Assembly (NCBI GenBank): GCA_024398475.1
Contig: JAKSJB010000004.1
Coordinates: forward strand, 62,001 to 126,000
Length of the DNA: 64,000 nucleotides
Direction: 5' to 3'
From: Bacteroidaceae bacterium
GTDB lineage: Bacteria; Bacteroidota; Bacteroidia; Bacteroidales; Bacteroidaceae
Each line of letters begins with the position of its first letter. The stretch's first letter is position 1. The position numbers and the translations under genes were made by a program. The notes under the pieces were generated by a model that did not search any database, had not been told where the DNA came from, and worked only from the letters and a program-made list of their open reading frames with translations. This document shows, in pieces, positions 19,135 through 28,969 of this stretch.

Positions 19135-19923
19135 TTACCTTTGAATAAGATTTTCAATTTCATCAAACGATGATAAAATATCCGCCTTGCCTTTCCTGAC
19201 ACATATTGTATGCTCAAAATGCGCAGAGATAGACTTATCACGTGTTACTATGCCCCATTTATCAGGTAACAGGTAAATGTCTTTTGAGCCATAAGTTATC
19301 ATAGGTTCAATTGCTATACACAGACCATCCTTAAGCTGCATTCCATTTCCTCTTTTACCATAATTTGGGACTTGAGGATCTTCATGCATTTCACGTCCGA
19401 TTCCGTGACCTACAAATTCTCTTACGACTCCATATCCATGATTTTCGCAATGTGACTGAACAGCATAAGAAATATCACCTATGCGATGACCAACCACAGC
19501 CTGTTCAATTCCTTTATATAACGATTCCTTCGTAACACGCAACAAATTGCTAACAGTTTCAGAAACTTCGCCTACAGCAAAAGTATAGCATGAATCTCCA
19601 CAAAAACCATTAAGTTTTGTTCCGCAATCAATAGAAACAATATCACCGTCTTTCAAGGGAATATCATTTGGGATTCCATGGATAACGACCTCATTGACAG
19701 AAGTACATATACTCGCAGGAAATTCAGGACCATATGGATTAGGGAACCCCTTAAAAGTCGGTTCTGCACCATGATCTCGAATAAATGTCTCCGCCAAGAC
19801 ATCTAGCTGACGAGTAGTAACACCTGGTTTTATATTTTTAGCTAATTCTGCGAGAGTCTTACCTACCAAGAGATTTGCCTCTCGCAGAAGTTCAATTTCA
19901 TCGTCGGTTTTAAGATATACCAT
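19135..19923 (-). CDS. map: Methionine aminopeptidase, type I
   Basis: Removes the initiator methionine from nascent proteins in the cytosol. The metal ligands of the pita-bread fold are visible: the two aspartates in VSIDCGTKLNGFCGDSCYTF, His in GHGIGREMHEDP, Glu in IAIEPMI and Glu in SAHFEHTICV. The protein has 262 residues with no N-terminal zinc-finger extension, as expected for a bacterial type Ia enzyme. It starts 9 bp after the secY stop. Confidence 0.99.
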   Translation of the reverse strand: MVYLKTDDEIELLREANLLVGKTLAELAKNIKPGVTTRQLDVLAETFIRDHGAEPTFKGFPNPYGPEFPASICTSVNEVVIHGIPNDIPLKDGDIVSIDCGTKLNGFCGDSCYTFAVGEVSETVSNLLRVTKESLYKGIEQAVVGHRIGDISYAVQSHCENHGYGVVREFVGHGIGREMHEDPQVPNYGKRGNGMQLKDGLCIAIEPMITYGSKDIYLLPDKWGIVTRDKSISAHFEHTICVRKGKADILSSFDEIENLIQR

Positions 19924-19932
19924 CTCTAAAGA

Positions 19933-21303
19933 TTAATATGCACCGCCAACACCGGCATGAGCACCACGAACGCGTCCAGAATCCAGAAGTCCATCATAGT
20001 GTCTCATCAAGAGGTGACTTTCAATGTGCTGTAAAGTATCAAGCACTACACCTACAAGAATCAACAAAGATGTTCCTCCAAAGAACTGTGCAAATTCCTG
20101 CTTTACTCCGACCAAACCTGCAAAAGCAGGCAATACTGCGATTAATGCCAAGAACAAAGAACCTGGCAATGTGATACGAGACATAATTCGATCAAGATAC
20201 TCAGCAGTATTCTTTCCTGGTTTAACACCAGGAACGAAACCATTATTACGTTTCATATCCTCAGCCATTTGCGTAGGATTGATTGTAATTGCAGTATAGA
20301 GATAAGTAAACACAATAATCAAAATTGCGAAAATTAAATTATACAACCAACTTGTATTGTCTGTGAGAAGACTTACAAACTGGCTGCTTGACTTACCTCC
20401 AGTATATCCAATCAAAGTAATTGGAATAAACATGATTGCCTGAGCAAAAATGATAGGCATTACATTAGCTGCATATGGTTTCAATGGGATATACTGACGA
20501 GCACCTCCCACTTGTCGGTTTCCAGCAACACGCTTTGCATACTGAACAGGAACACGTCTAACGCCTTGTACAAGAAGGATTGCAGCTGCAATAACAATAA
20601 GCAATGCAACTATTTCTACGAGGAAAATAAACAATCCACCATTTCCACCAAAACGAGAAAGGAATTCCTGACCGATAGCAGAAGGGAAACGAGCGATGAT
20701 ACCAATCATGATAATCAAAGAAACACCCTGACCAATACCTTTATCTGTAATTCTTTCACCAAGCCAAAGAATAAACATACTGCCAGCAGCCAAAATTATG
20801 GTTGAAGTAATCAGGAACCATGTCCAATCAATAGATGGATAAATAGCCTGACCTGCAGTAGTCATCTTAAGGTTCACCAGGAATGATGGAGCCTGGAGAA
20901 GCAAAATAGCTACAGTTAAGTAACGAGTGTACTGATTCATCTTGCGACGGCCACTCTCACCCTCGCGTTGCATTTTCTGGAAATAAGGGACAGCAATACC
21001 TAGCAACTGCATTACAATTGAAGCAGAGATGTATGGCATAATACCAAGAGCAAAAATAGATGCCTTGGAAAATGCTCCACCTGAAAACATATCAAGCAAA
21101 GACATCAAACCTTCACTTGTTTGCTGCTTCAAATTACCCAAAGCCTCAGTATCGATTCCCGGCAGCACAATATATGAGCCGAAACGATACACTGCTATCA
21201 AAGCAATTGTTATCAGCAGACGAGTACGCAAGTCCTCTATCTTCCAAATGTTGGTCAAGGTCTTAATGAACTTGATGTCTGTTAGTTTATTTGCTTTTCC
21301 CAT
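19933..21303 (-). CDS. secY: Preprotein translocase subunit SecY
   Basis: The channel subunit of the Sec translocon in the inner membrane. The protein has 456 aa with ten hydrophobic segments. Visible landmarks include VYRFGSYIVLPGID in TM1, the plug region SGGAFSKASIFALGIMPYIS, IGQGVSLIIMIGI, and the cytosolic loop MKRNNGFVPGVKPGKNTAEY that contacts the ribosome and SecA. It follows rplO by 4 bp, so expression is coupled to the spc ribosomal genes. Confidence 0.99.
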   Translation of the reverse strand: MGKANKLTDIKFIKTLTNIWKIEDLRTRLLITIALIAVYRFGSYIVLPGIDTEALGNLKQQTSEGLMSLLDMFSGGAFSKASIFALGIMPYISASIVMQLLGIAVPYFQKMQREGESGRRKMNQYTRYLTVAILLLQAPSFLVNLKMTTAGQAIYPSIDWTWFLITSTIILAAGSMFILWLGERITDKGIGQGVSLIIMIGIIARFPSAIGQEFLSRFGGNGGLFIFLVEIVALLIVIAAAILLVQGVRRVPVQYAKRVAGNRQVGGARQYIPLKPYAANVMPIIFAQAIMFIPITLIGYTGGKSSSQFVSLLTDNTSWLYNLIFAILIIVFTYLYTAITINPTQMAEDMKRNNGFVPGVKPGKNTAEYLDRIMSRITLPGSLFLALIAVLPAFAGLVGVKQEFAQFFGGTSLLILVGVVLDTLQHIESHLLMRHYDGLLDSGRVRGAHAGVGGAY

Positions 21304-21307
21304 TATT

Positions 21308-21754
21308 CTAGAGTTTTACAGCGTTGCCACCTTTTTCAGTAATTTTTGCGATTGCAGTTTCAGAGAATGCATGAGCTTCAACTTCAAGTTTAGAAGTCAG
21401 TTCACCATTTGCAAGAACTTTCACCAATTGCTTTGCATTTACGAAACCTGCCTCAATAAGTTCAGCAATGCCAACTTTCTCGAGGTTCTTATCGTCAGCC
21501 AACTTTTGAATAGTCGAAAGGTTAATTGCCTTATATTCAACGCGGTTAATGTTCTTGAAACCGAACTTAGGCACACGGCGTTGGAGAGGCATCTGACCTC
21601 CTTCGAAACCAATTTTCTTCTTGTAACCAGAACGAGCCTTAGCACCCTTATGACCACGAGTAGAAGTACGTCCCTTTCCAGAGCCATATCCACGACCAAC
21701 TCGCTTACTATTATGAGTTGAGCCTTCTGCTGGTTTTAAATTATGTAATTCCAT
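21308..21754 (-). CDS. rplO: 50S ribosomal protein L15 (uL15)
   Basis: L15 is a late-assembling 23S rRNA binder. The 148 aa show the basic, glycine-rich extended arm (GSTHNSKRVGRGYGSGKGRT) followed by the globular part (QRRVPKFGFKNINRVEYKAI). It sits 25 bp after rpmD and 4 bp before secY, the normal spc order. Confidence 0.99.
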   Translation of the reverse strand: MELHNLKPAEGSTHNSKRVGRGYGSGKGRTSTRGHKGAKARSGYKKKIGFEGGQMPLQRRVPKFGFKNINRVEYKAINLSTIQKLADDKNLEKVGIAELIEAGFVNAKQLVKVLANGELTSKLEVEAHAFSETAIAKITEKGGNAVKL

Positions 21755-21779
21755 TGTGTCGAATTTTTAAATTAGTTAC

Positions 21780-21956
21780 TTAGTCGATAACCTCAACAAG
21801 GTGACTCACCTTATTAATCATACCACGTACAGAAGGGGTGTCTTCATGTTCAACTACACGACCCAACTTAGTAAGTCCAAGGGAATCTAATGTACGCTTT
21901 TGGTCTATTGGACGGTTTGCACGACTTTTAATCTGCTTAATCTTTATTGTTGCCAT
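21780..21956 (-). CDS. rpmD: 50S ribosomal protein L30 (uL30)
   Basis: The 58-residue product MATIKIKQIKSRANRPIDQK... is a standard L30. A longer frame opens at 21977, but the ATG at 21954-21956 is preferred: it matches the family N-terminus and has AGGAGG (21965-21970) 8 nt upstream, overlapping the rpsE stop codon. Translation is therefore probably coupled to rpsE. Confidence 0.97.
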   Translation of the reverse strand: MATIKIKQIKSRANRPIDQKRTLDSLGLTKLGRVVEHEDTPSVRGMINKVSHLVEVID

Positions 21957-21969
21957 GTTGTTGTCCTCC

Positions 21970-22479
21970 TTATCCATTGAATACTTTAGTCAAACTTACA
22001 CCGCGGTTCTGTGCAACAGTCTTAGGATCACGCATACTTGTAAGAGCATCAATTGTAGCCTTTACAAGATTGTGAGGGTTTGAACTACCCTTTGACTTTG
22101 CAAGAACATCAGTAATACCTACACTTTCGAGAACGGCACGCATAGCACCGCCGGCTACCACTCCGGTACCTTCAGAAGCAGGCATAATAAGTACTCGCGC
22201 ACCACCAAACTTAGCATAAGCCTCGTGAGGAACTGTTCCGTTGAGTACTGGAACCTTTACTAAGTTCTTCTTTGCTGCCTCAACACCTTTAGCAATTGCA
22301 GCAGTAACTTCACCTGCCTTACCAAGACCGCATCCAATTACGCCATTCTCATTACCAACAACAACGATAGCAGCAAATGTAAATGTGCGACCACCCTTTG
22401 TTACTTTGGTAACACGATTAATAGCAACCAATCGATCCTTAAGTTCGACGTCGTTTCCTATTTTTACTCTATTAACCAT
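21970..22479 (-). CDS. rpsE: 30S ribosomal protein S5 (uS5)
   Basis: S5 lies near the mRNA entry tunnel and takes part in decoding accuracy. The double-stranded-RNA-binding-like N-terminal domain ([37 protein letters not shown]) and the C-terminal domain ([20 protein letters not shown]) are complete in 169 aa. It is followed by rpmD, whose SD overlaps its stop codon. Confidence 0.99.
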   Translation of the reverse strand: MVNRVKIGNDVELKDRLVAINRVTKVTKGGRTFTFAAIVVVGNENGVIGCGLGKAGEVTAAIAKGVEAAKKNLVKVPVLNGTVPHEAYAKFGGARVLIMPASEGTGVVAGGAMRAVLESVGITDVLAKSKGSSNPHNLVKATIDALTSMRDPKTVAQNRGVSLTKVFNG

Positions 22480-22487
22480 AATCCTAA

Positions 22488-22829
22488 TTAAAATTTAAGT
22501 CCTGCGTTACGGGCAGCATCAGCTACCGCTTTTACTCTACCATGATACAAGTAACCGTTACGGTCAAAAACTACATTTTCAATACCTGCTGCGAGAGCCT
22601 TCTGAGCAATGAGTTCGCCGACCTTAGTTGCCTGTTCAATCTTATTACATTTTTCAAGTCCACGTGATGAAGCCGAAACAAGAGTTTTTGCATCTTCATC
22701 ATTAATTACCTGAACGTAAATCTGCTTATTACTTCTGAATACAGACATACGTGGACGTGCAGCAGTACCTGAAACTTTATTACGTACTCTATATTTGATT
22801 TTGATACGTCTTTCTATCTTTGTTATCAT
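22488..22829 (-). CDS. rplR: 50S ribosomal protein L18 (uL18)
   Basis: L18 binds 5S rRNA together with L5 and L25. The 113 residues carry the typical [20 protein letters not shown] and the C-terminal [23 protein letters not shown]. It lies between rplF (20 bp) and rpsE (8 bp), in the standard spc order. Confidence 0.99.
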   Translation of the reverse strand: MITKIERRIKIKYRVRNKVSGTAARPRMSVFRSNKQIYVQVINDEDAKTLVSASSRGLEKCNKIEQATKVGELIAQKALAAGIENVVFDRNGYLYHGRVKAVADAARNAGLKF

Positions 22830-22849
22830 AATTATCGTACAATTAAAAA

Positions 22850-23419
22850 TTATTTAGCACTTGCTGACTTACCTGACTTTCTTCTTACAACCTCGCCCTG
22901 GAAGCGGATACCCTTACCCTTGTATGGTTCAGGCTTACGCAATGAGCGGATTTTAGCACATACCTGACCGAGCAATTGCTTATCACAAGACTCGAGCATA
23001 ATAAGAGGATCCTGGTTACGCTCAGACTTTGTCTCAACCTTGATTTCCTTCGGAAGAGCAAAAAGAATAGCATGTGAGTAACCGAGAGCGAACTCAATCA
23101 CATTACCAGTATTTGATACACGATAACCGACACCTACGAGTTGAAGTGTCTTCTTATAACCTTCAGATACACCTACAACCATGTTGTTGATAAGTGCACG
23201 ATAGAGACCATGGAATGCGTGACGCTGCTTTGTATTGTCCTGCATCATCTCTGAATTCTCTTCCAAAGTGAGTTGACCATCTTCAATTGAAACCTTGATA
23301 GCTGGATTTACAAACTGTGAAAGTTCACCTTTTGGACCCTTAACTGTTACAATGTCATCCTTAAGAGTTACTGTAACTCCTGCAGGAATACTAATAGGTA
23401 ACTTACCAATTCTAGACAT
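22850..23419 (-). CDS. rplF: 50S ribosomal protein L6 (uL6)
   Basis: L6 has two repeated alpha/beta domains near the factor-binding site. Landmarks are [29 protein letters not shown] and the C-terminal [13 protein letters not shown]. The 189 aa are slightly longer than the E. coli protein because of a basic tail ([11 protein letters not shown]). An AGGAGG (23427-23432) lies 7 nt before the ATG, just after the rpsH stop, an unusually clear Shine-Dalgarno for this phylum. Confidence 0.99.
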   Translation of the reverse strand: MSRIGKLPISIPAGVTVTLKDDIVTVKGPKGELSQFVNPAIKVSIEDGQLTLEENSEMMQDNTKQRHAFHGLYRALINNMVVGVSEGYKKTLQLVGVGYRVSNTGNVIEFALGYSHAILFALPKEIKVETKSERNQDPLIMLESCDKQLLGQVCAKIRSLRKPEPYKGKGIRFQGEVVRRKSGKSASAK

Positions 23420-23434
23420 TATATTTCCTCCTAA

Positions 23435-23830
23435 TTAATAAACGTAACAAAGCACTTCACCACCGATCTTCAGTTCTGAAGCTTCCTTGTCTGTCATTAC
23501 ACCTTTGGATGTAGATAAGATTGCGATACCTAATCCGTTAATCACACTTGGCATGTCTTTGTATCCAGTGTACTTACGAAGACCTGGACGGGACACACGC
23601 TTCAAGCTCTGAATTGCGCTTGTCTTTGTTGCGGCATCGTACTTAAGAGCAATCTTGATAGTACCCTGAGGACCATCTTCTACAAACTTGTAGTTAAGTA
23701 CATAGCCCTTGTCGAAAAGAATCTTAGTGATCTCTTTCTTCAAGTTTGAGGCTGGAATCTCTACGATTTTGTGCTTTGCCATAATCGCATTTCTCAGTCT
23801 CGTTAGATAATCTGCTATTGGATCTGTCAT
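23435..23830 (-). CDS. rpsH: 30S ribosomal protein S8 (uS8)
   Basis: S8 is a primary binder of 16S rRNA helix 21 and the classical spc-operon repressor in enterobacteria. The 131 aa begin MTDPIADYLTRLRNAIMAKH and carry the C-terminal core LGIAILSTSKGVMTDKEAS with GGEVLCYVY. It follows rpsN after a 60-bp spacer, in which no repressor-like structure was recognised. Confidence 0.99.
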   Translation of the reverse strand: MTDPIADYLTRLRNAIMAKHKIVEIPASNLKKEITKILFDKGYVLNYKFVEDGPQGTIKIALKYDAATKTSAIQSLKRVSRPGLRKYTGYKDMPSVINGLGIAILSTSKGVMTDKEASELKIGGEVLCYVY

Positions 23831-23890
23831 AATACTTAAATTAATCGGGACATCCCGACAATATTTAATTAATAAAAATGGGTCTAAATT

Positions 23891-24190
23891 TTACCAGCTT
23901 GCCTTCTTTACTCCAGGAATCAAACCTGCAGAAGCCATCTCACGGAATTGAATACGTGAAATACCGAATTGACGGATATAACCTCTTGGTCTTCCTGTAA
24001 TCTTGCAGCGGTTGTGAAGACGGATTGGATTTGCATTTGCAGGAATATCCTGAAGTTTACGAGCAGCCTCGTAAGCCTCCATAGGATCACCTGTAGCAAC
24101 AATCTTCTTCAACGCTGCACGCTTAGCAGCATACTTAGCAACAAGCTTTGCACGTTTAACCTCACGTGCTTTCATTGATTCTTTTGCCAT
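23891..24190 (-). CDS. rpsN: 30S ribosomal protein S14 (uS14), zinc-free long form
   Basis: S14 sits in the 30S head. At 99 aa this is the long, C-minus form: where the short zinc form has two CxxC motifs, this protein has a single cysteine ([20 protein letters not shown]). The C-terminus [17 protein letters not shown] is canonical. It lies 9 bp after rplE. Confidence 0.99.
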   Translation of the reverse strand: MAKESMKAREVKRAKLVAKYAAKRAALKKIVATGDPMEAYEAARKLQDIPANANPIRLHNRCKITGRPRGYIRQFGISRIQFREMASAGLIPGVKKASW

Positions 24191-24199
24191 ACCGATAGA

Positions 24200-24754
24200 T
24201 TATTTATTAGCGTCCTTAAATGGTAATCCGAAAGCCTTAAGAAGAGCATAGCCCTCTTCGTCAGTCTGCGCAGAAGTTACAAACGTGATGTTCATACCCA
24301 TAATCTTATCAACCTGATCAATATTGATTTCAGGGAAGATTATCTGCTCCTGAATACCCAAAGTGTAATTTCCACGGCCATCGAATTTACTATCAATACC
24401 CTTGAAGTCACGGATACGTGGAAGAGAAACGCGGATGAGTTTCTCAAGGAACTCATACATTCTCTGACGACGCAAAGTTACCATAACACCAATTGGCATC
24501 TTCTTACGAAGGTGGAAATTTGAAATATCCTTCTTAGACATTGTTGCAACAGGCTTCTGACCAGTAATCTGAGCAATTTCCTGCATTGCAACTTCAATAA
24601 CCTTCTTGTCAGCAGTTGCCATACCAAGACCTTGGTTTACAACTATCTTCTTCAAAACCGGAATCTGCATAGGAGAAGAATAGTTGAACTGTTTCATAAG
24701 TGCAGGAGCAATCTGCTCTGCATATACGTTCTTAAGATTTGCAGTTGTACTCAT
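24200..24754 (-). CDS. rplE: 50S ribosomal protein L5 (uL5)
   Basis: L5 binds 5S rRNA and bridges to S13. The 184 aa contain PVLKKIVVNQGLGMATADKK, LRRQRMYEFLEKLIRVSLPR and the conserved GIQEQIIFPEI. The start codon shares a base with the rplX stop (TAATG overlap), and GGGAGG (24762-24767) lies 7 nt upstream inside rplX, so translation is probably coupled. Confidence 0.99.
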   Translation of the reverse strand: MSTTANLKNVYAEQIAPALMKQFNYSSPMQIPVLKKIVVNQGLGMATADKKVIEVAMQEIAQITGQKPVATMSKKDISNFHLRKKMPIGVMVTLRRQRMYEFLEKLIRVSLPRIRDFKGIDSKFDGRGNYTLGIQEQIIFPEINIDQVDKIMGMNITFVTSAQTDEEGYALLKAFGLPFKDANK

Positions 24755-25071
24755 TAGATTTCCTCCCCAGATTTTTTTGCATAACGTACTAATTTACCAT
24801 CAGCTCCCACCTTACGTCCAATGCGTGTTCCTTTTCCTGTCTTAGGATCAACTACATTAAGATTAGAGATGTGTATTGGAGCTTCTTGCTTAATAATACC
24901 ACCCTGTGGGTGCTGTGCGCTTGGCTTAGTGCTCTTAGACACTAAATTAACACCCTCGACAACGGCACGCTGCTTTTCAACGAGAACAGAAAGTACCTTA
25001 CCAGTCTGTCCTTTAGAGTTACCAGCATTTACGATAACCGTGTCACCTTTCTTAATATGTAATTTACTCAT
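24754..25071 (-). CDS. rplX: 50S ribosomal protein L24 (uL24)
   Basis: L24 initiates 50S assembly. The KOW motif is at the N-terminus ([20 protein letters not shown]), followed by the conserved [20 protein letters not shown]. The protein has 105 residues, normal for the family. Its last codons include the Shine-Dalgarno of rplE, and its stop overlaps the rplE start by one base. Confidence 0.99.
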   Translation of the reverse strand: MSKLHIKKGDTVIVNAGNSKGQTGKVLSVLVEKQRAVVEGVNLVSKSTKPSAQHPQGGIIKQEAPIHISNLNVVDPKTGKGTRIGRKVGADGKLVRYAKKSGEEI

Positions 25072-25091
25072 TACTTTATTAATTCTAATAA

Positions 25092-25457
25092 TTAAAGAAC
25101 CTCAGTAGCCAATGAAACTACTTTCATATTAGCAGCACGGAGTTCACGAGCAACAGGACCGAAAATACGGCTACCTCTCATTTCACCGGCATTGCTCAAA
25201 AGAACACATGCATTGTCGTCAAAACGGATATATGATCCGTCTGGACGGCGTACTTCCTTCTTTGTGCGAACGATAAGAGCCTTGGAAACGGTTCCTTTCT
25301 TTAAATCGCTTGAAGGGATTACATTCTTAACTGTAACGACGATTGTATCGCCTACAGTGGCATAACGACGACGGGTACCGCCGAGTACACGGATACAGAG
25401 TACCTCACGTGCACCACTGTTGTCAGCAACAGACAATCTTGATTCTACCTGTATCAT
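25092..25457 (-). CDS. rplN: 50S ribosomal protein L14 (uL14)
   Basis: L14 forms subunit bridges next to L19. The 121-aa product starts [20 protein letters not shown] and contains [20 protein letters not shown] and the terminal [14 protein letters not shown] pattern. It starts 2 bp after rpsQ ends, in the standard order rpmC-rpsQ-rplN. Confidence 0.99.
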   Translation of the reverse strand: MIQVESRLSVADNSGAREVLCIRVLGGTRRRYATVGDTIVVTVKNVIPSSDLKKGTVSKALIVRTKKEVRRPDGSYIRFDDNACVLLSNAGEMRGSRIFGPVARELRAANMKVVSLATEVL

Positions 25458-25459
25458 AA

Positions 25460-25717
25460 TTACTTAGCTCTTTCTACGATATTAACTAATCTCCATCTCT
25501 TTGTTTTACTCAGAGGACGGGTTTCCATAATGAGCACTGTATCGCCTACATTGCAATCATTATTTTCGTCATGAGCATGGTATTTCTTAGTCTTGCTAAC
25601 GAACTTACCATAAATTGGGTGCTTCTCCTTGAACTTAGCAGCAACAACGATAGTCTTATCCATCTTTGAGCTTACAACTACACCCATTCTTTGTTTTCTT
25701 AAATTTCTAGCTTCCAT
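25460..25717 (-). CDS. rpsQ: 30S ribosomal protein S17 (uS17)
   Basis: S17 is an OB-fold primary binder of 16S rRNA. The 85 aa include [20 protein letters not shown], the conserved [20 protein letters not shown] and the motif [14 protein letters not shown]. It lies 12 bp after rpmC and 2 bp before rplN. Confidence 0.99.
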   Translation of the reverse strand: MEARNLRKQRMGVVVSSKMDKTIVVAAKFKEKHPIYGKFVSKTKKYHAHDENNDCNVGDTVLIMETRPLSKTKRWRLVNIVERAK

Positions 25718-25729
25718 GTAGATGCAATT

Positions 25730-25924
25730 TTATTTGTTAAGTTCTCTCTGACGCAACTCTGTCTTCATACGAGCGATGTCACGACGAAGCTTCTTAATTT
25801 GTGAATGATCCTCTACAGGAGAGATATTGTGGTTGAACTTCATATTGGTGTAGTTTGCAACCTCGGCTTCAAGGCGTTCTGCCAATTCAGCGTCTGTGAA
25901 TTCTCTTATTTCTGCAATTTTCAT
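25730..25924 (-). CDS. rpmC: 50S ribosomal protein L29 (uL29)
   Basis: L29 is a small two-helix protein at the tunnel exit, where it contacts SRP and trigger factor. The 64 residues have the expected helical pattern (EIREFTDAELAERLEAEVAN, IKKLRRDIARMKTELRQREL). It lies 5 bp after rplP. Confidence 0.98.
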   Translation of the reverse strand: MKIAEIREFTDAELAERLEAEVANYTNMKFNHNISPVEDHSQIKKLRRDIARMKTELRQRELNK

Positions 25925-25929
25925 AATCC

Positions 25930-26361
25930 TTAAGCGTTTTTGTCGTAGTCACGTCTTACAATAAACTTAGTTGTAGTAGGAAGTTTCTGTGCTCCGAGAC
26001 GGAGAGCTTCCTTAGCAATCTCATATGATACACCTTCGATCTCAAAGAGAATACGACCTGGCTTAGCAGGGAATACATATTTATATGGATCTCCCTTACC
26101 TTTACCCATACGTACGTCTGCAGGTTTCTTTGTGATTGGTTTATCAGGGAATATGCGAATCCAAACCTGACCTTGACGCTGCATATAACGGGTAATAGCA
26201 ACACGGGCTGCTTCAATCTGCTGAGCAGAAATCCAACGAGTTTGGAGTGCCTTAATACCGAAACTTCCGAATGAAAGTTCAGTTCCTCGGTGAGAAACGC
26301 CCTTCAGGCGACCGCGGCCTTTTTGGGGTCTTCTGTATTTTTGTCTTTTAGGCTGTAACAT
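25930..26361 (-). CDS. rplP: 50S ribosomal protein L16 (uL16)
   Basis: L16 stabilises tRNA near the peptidyl-transferase centre. The 143 aa open with [20 protein letters not shown] and contain [20 protein letters not shown], the region holding the arginine that is hydroxylated in some bacteria. It lies 14 bp after rpsC in the normal S10 order. Confidence 0.99.
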   Translation of the reverse strand: MLQPKRQKYRRPQKGRGRLKGVSHRGTELSFGSFGIKALQTRWISAQQIEAARVAITRYMQRQGQVWIRIFPDKPITKKPADVRMGKGKGDPYKYVFPAKPGRILFEIEGVSYEIAKEALRLGAQKLPTTTKFIVRRDYDKNA

Positions 26362-26375
26362 GTTTCTTCAACGTT

Positions 26376-27095
26376 TTAACGGTTAGACTTTCTGTTTCTG
26401 AATCTTCTACCGCCATTGTTGTTGCGGGCAGTATCCTTCTGCTGTGCGAAGTTAGGAGCAAGATCCTGCTTTCCGAACTTTTCTCCACGGCAGATCCATA
26501 CCTTGATACCGAGCAGACCGACTTTAGTAAGTGCTTCTGCGAGGCAGTAATCGATATCGGCACGAAGTGTGTGAAGTGGAGTACGACCTTCCTTGTACAT
26601 TTCAGAACGAGACATTTCTGCACCGTTTAGACGACCAGAAATCTGAATTTTGATACCTTCAGCACCTGAACGCATTGTGTTAGCGATAGCAGTCTTGATT
26701 GCACGACGGTAAGCAATCTTACCTTCAATCTGACGTGCAACATTATTTGCCACGATTACAGCATCAAGTTCAGGACGCTTGATTTCATAGATATTAATCT
26801 GAACATCCTTGTCAGTTAATTTCTTGAGTTCTTCCTTGAGCTTGTCAACTTCCTGACCGCCCTTACCGATGATAAGTCCTGGACGGGCAGTACATACAGT
26901 GATGGTTACGAGCTTAAGTGTGCGTTCGATAACAATCTTTGATACGCTAGCCTTAGCGAGACGCGCATTCAAATACTTACGAATCTTACTATCTTCGAGG
27001 ATGTTATCTCCGAAGTTGTTTCCGCCAAACCAGTTTGAGTCCCAGCCTCTAACAATACCGAGACGGTTGCTAATTGGATTACATTTCTGTCCCAT
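26376..27095 (-). CDS. rpsC: 30S ribosomal protein S3 (uS3)
   Basis: S3 forms part of the mRNA entry helicase. The KH domain is clear ([20 protein letters not shown], with the GxxG loop IGKGGQ), and the C-terminal domain has [20 protein letters not shown]. It has 239 aa with a basic Asn/Arg-rich tail. AGGAGG (27106-27111), within the end of rplV, lies 10 nt before the ATG. Confidence 0.99.
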   Translation of the reverse strand: MGQKCNPISNRLGIVRGWDSNWFGGNNFGDNILEDSKIRKYLNARLAKASVSKIVIERTLKLVTITVCTARPGLIIGKGGQEVDKLKEELKKLTDKDVQINIYEIKRPELDAVIVANNVARQIEGKIAYRRAIKTAIANTMRSGAEGIKIQISGRLNGAEMSRSEMYKEGRTPLHTLRADIDYCLAEALTKVGLLGIKVWICRGEKFGKQDLAPNFAQQKDTARNNNGGRRFRNRKSNR

Positions 27096-27097
27096 AA

Positions 27098-27502
27098 TTA
27101 CTTTTCCTCCTGAGTTTTAGCGTCCACAAATACAGTAACATGATTAGAACGCTTGCGAATTCTGTATCCACGTCCCTGTGGTGCAGGTCTCATACGCTTG
27201 AGAGTAGCACCTTCATCTACGAAAATTCTTGTGATATACAGTTCGCCGTTTTCAGCCTTTCTTTCATTTTTCTGCTCCCAGTTAGCAATCGCAGAGCGAA
27301 CCAACTTCTCGAGATCATTTGAAGCATCCTTTGAGCAGAACTTTAGAGTTGCCAAAGCCTTGCTTACCTCCATTCCTCTAACAAGGTCTACTACGTAGCG
27401 CATCTTGCGTGGTGATGTTGGGATGTTGCGAAGACTTGCAAAGTAGGCAGTCTTTTTGGCCTCTTTTTGCTTCTGGGCCATTAATTTTTTTCTTGATCCC
27501 AT
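27098..27502 (-). CDS. rplV: 50S ribosomal protein L22 (uL22)
   Basis: L22 lines the nascent-peptide tunnel. The 134 aa contain the conserved [20 protein letters not shown] and the tunnel hairpin [20 protein letters not shown], where macrolide-resistance changes occur in other species; nothing abnormal is seen here. Its last codons supply the Shine-Dalgarno of rpsC. Confidence 0.99.
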   Translation of the reverse strand: MGSRKKLMAQKQKEAKKTAYFASLRNIPTSPRKMRYVVDLVRGMEVSKALATLKFCSKDASNDLEKLVRSAIANWEQKNERKAENGELYITRIFVDEGATLKRMRPAPQGRGYRIRKRSNHVTVFVDAKTQEEK

Positions 27503-27533
27503 TATTTCAATTTCTTAATTTCTGTGAATCTGT

Positions 27534-27803
27534 TTACTTCTTTCTATTACCTGCGTGACCGCGGAAAGTACGAGTAAGTGCAAACTCACCGAGTTTGTGG
27601 CCTACCATATTTTCAGTAATGTAAACAGGGATGAATTTATTACCGTTATGAACCGCAATGGTATGTCCGACAAAGTCTGGAGAAATCATTGAAGCTCGTG
27701 CCCATGTTTTTACAACGTTCTTCTTACCGCTCTCGTTCATATCAAGAACTTTCTTTTCGAGCTTAACGTTAATATATGGACCTTTTTTAAGTGATCGACT
27801 CAT
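27534..27803 (-). CDS. rpsS: 30S ribosomal protein S19 (uS19)
   Basis: S19 is a head protein that contacts S13. The 89-aa sequence has [40 protein letters not shown] and [20 protein letters not shown], all canonical. It lies between rplB (22 bp) and rplV (31 bp). Confidence 0.99.
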   Translation of the reverse strand: MSRSLKKGPYINVKLEKKVLDMNESGKKNVVKTWARASMISPDFVGHTIAVHNGNKFIPVYITENMVGHKLGEFALTRTFRGHAGNRKK

Positions 27804-27825
27804 ATCTCTTACTTAGTTAACTATA

Positions 27826-28650
27826 TTACTTTTTACGTCTTTCAATTATGTACTTTGTTGATGCCTTCTTAGGAGCACGAGTCTTGAGACCCTTAGCGTA
27901 CAATCCATTACGTGAACGTGGGTGTCCACCAGACTGACGTCCTTCACCACCACCCATTGGGTGATCATGTGGGTTCATTACAACACCACGGTTGTGAGGA
28001 CGACGACCCAACCAACGGCTACGGCCAGCCTTACCTGAAGACTCGAGTGCGTGGTCAGAGTTGCTTACGCTACCGATAGTAGCACGGCAGATTGAAAGAA
28101 TCTTACGAATTTCACCAGAAGGGAGCTTGATTACGCAATAGCGGCCTTCACGTGAAGTCAACTGAGCAAAATTACCAGCAGAACGCACCATCTTGGCACC
28201 CTGTCCAGGACGAAGTTCGATATTGTGAATGACAGTACCGACTGGAATGTTCTGAAGTGGGAGAGTATTACCAAGATCTGGTGTTGCATTCTCACCTGAC
28301 ATGAGAGTAGCACCTACTTGCAATCCGTTTGGAGCAACGATGTAACGTTTTTCACCATCTGCATAGCAAAGGAGTGCGATACGTGCTGAACGATTTGGAT
28401 CGTACTCGATTGTCTTAACTACAGCTGGTATTCCATCCTTATCTCTCTTGAAATCGATGATACGGATAAGTTTCTTGTGACCGCCACCTCTATAGCGAAC
28501 TGTCATTCTACCATAGTTGTTACGACCACCAGTACTTTTCTTACCGAATACAAGAGTTTTCTCTGGTACTGATGTAGTAACATCATCGAAAGTACCAATA
28601 GCTTTGTGTCTTTGACCAGGGGTAATTGGTCTGAATTTACGAATTCCCAT
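27826..28650 (-). CDS. rplB: 50S ribosomal protein L2 (uL2)
   Basis: L2 is needed for subunit joining and supports the peptidyl-transferase centre. The 274 aa include the RNA-binding [20 protein letters not shown] and the highly conserved loop [16 protein letters not shown], which contains the functionally important histidine (DHP). It begins 7 bp after rplW. Confidence 0.99.
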   Translation of the reverse strand: MGIRKFRPITPGQRHKAIGTFDDVTTSVPEKTLVFGKKSTGGRNNYGRMTVRYRGGGHKKLIRIIDFKRDKDGIPAVVKTIEYDPNRSARIALLCYADGEKRYIVAPNGLQVGATLMSGENATPDLGNTLPLQNIPVGTVIHNIELRPGQGAKMVRSAGNFAQLTSREGRYCVIKLPSGEIRKILSICRATIGSVSNSDHALESSGKAGRSRWLGRRPHNRGVVMNPHDHPMGGGEGRQSGGHPRSRNGLYAKGLKTRAPKKASTKYIIERRKK

Positions 28651-28657
28651 TGTTTAA

Positions 28658-28951
28658 TTAAATGTTACTAAAGAAATCGATAGTTTCACCTTCCTTGAGA
28701 GTCACGATAGCCTTCTTGTAGGCATTGAGCTGACCCTTGATAACACCGGCACGTGTGTAACGGCTCTTACGCTTACCAGCGTACTTGGCAGTGTTAACTG
28801 AAACTACACTTACATTATACTTTGCTTCTACTTCTTTCTGAATCTCGATTTTATTGGCCTTAGGATGCACAATGAAGCCGAACTTATTGTTCTGCTTGTC
28901 TGTAACAGCTGTCATCTTTTCAGTTACCAATGGTTTGATAATGTATGCCAT
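28658..28951 (-). CDS. rplW: 50S ribosomal protein L23 (uL23)
   Basis: L23 sits at the tunnel exit and docks trigger factor and SRP. The 97 aa contain IIKPLVTEKMTAVTDKQNNK, FIVHPKANKIEIQKEVEAKY and NVSVVSVNTAKYAGKRKSRY. A full AAGGAGGT (28957-28964), ending 5 nt before the ATG, is the clearest Shine-Dalgarno in the cluster. It starts 18 bp after the rplD stop. Confidence 0.99.
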   Translation of the reverse strand: MAYIIKPLVTEKMTAVTDKQNNKFGFIVHPKANKIEIQKEVEAKYNVSVVSVNTAKYAGKRKSRYTRAGVIKGQLNAYKKAIVTLKEGETIDFFSNI

Positions 28952-28969
28952 ATTGTACCTCCTTACTTA

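Noticed and set aside
21029-21721. 230-codon plus-strand frame opposite secY and rplO
   Set aside because: Fully antisense to highly conserved genes and without family features.
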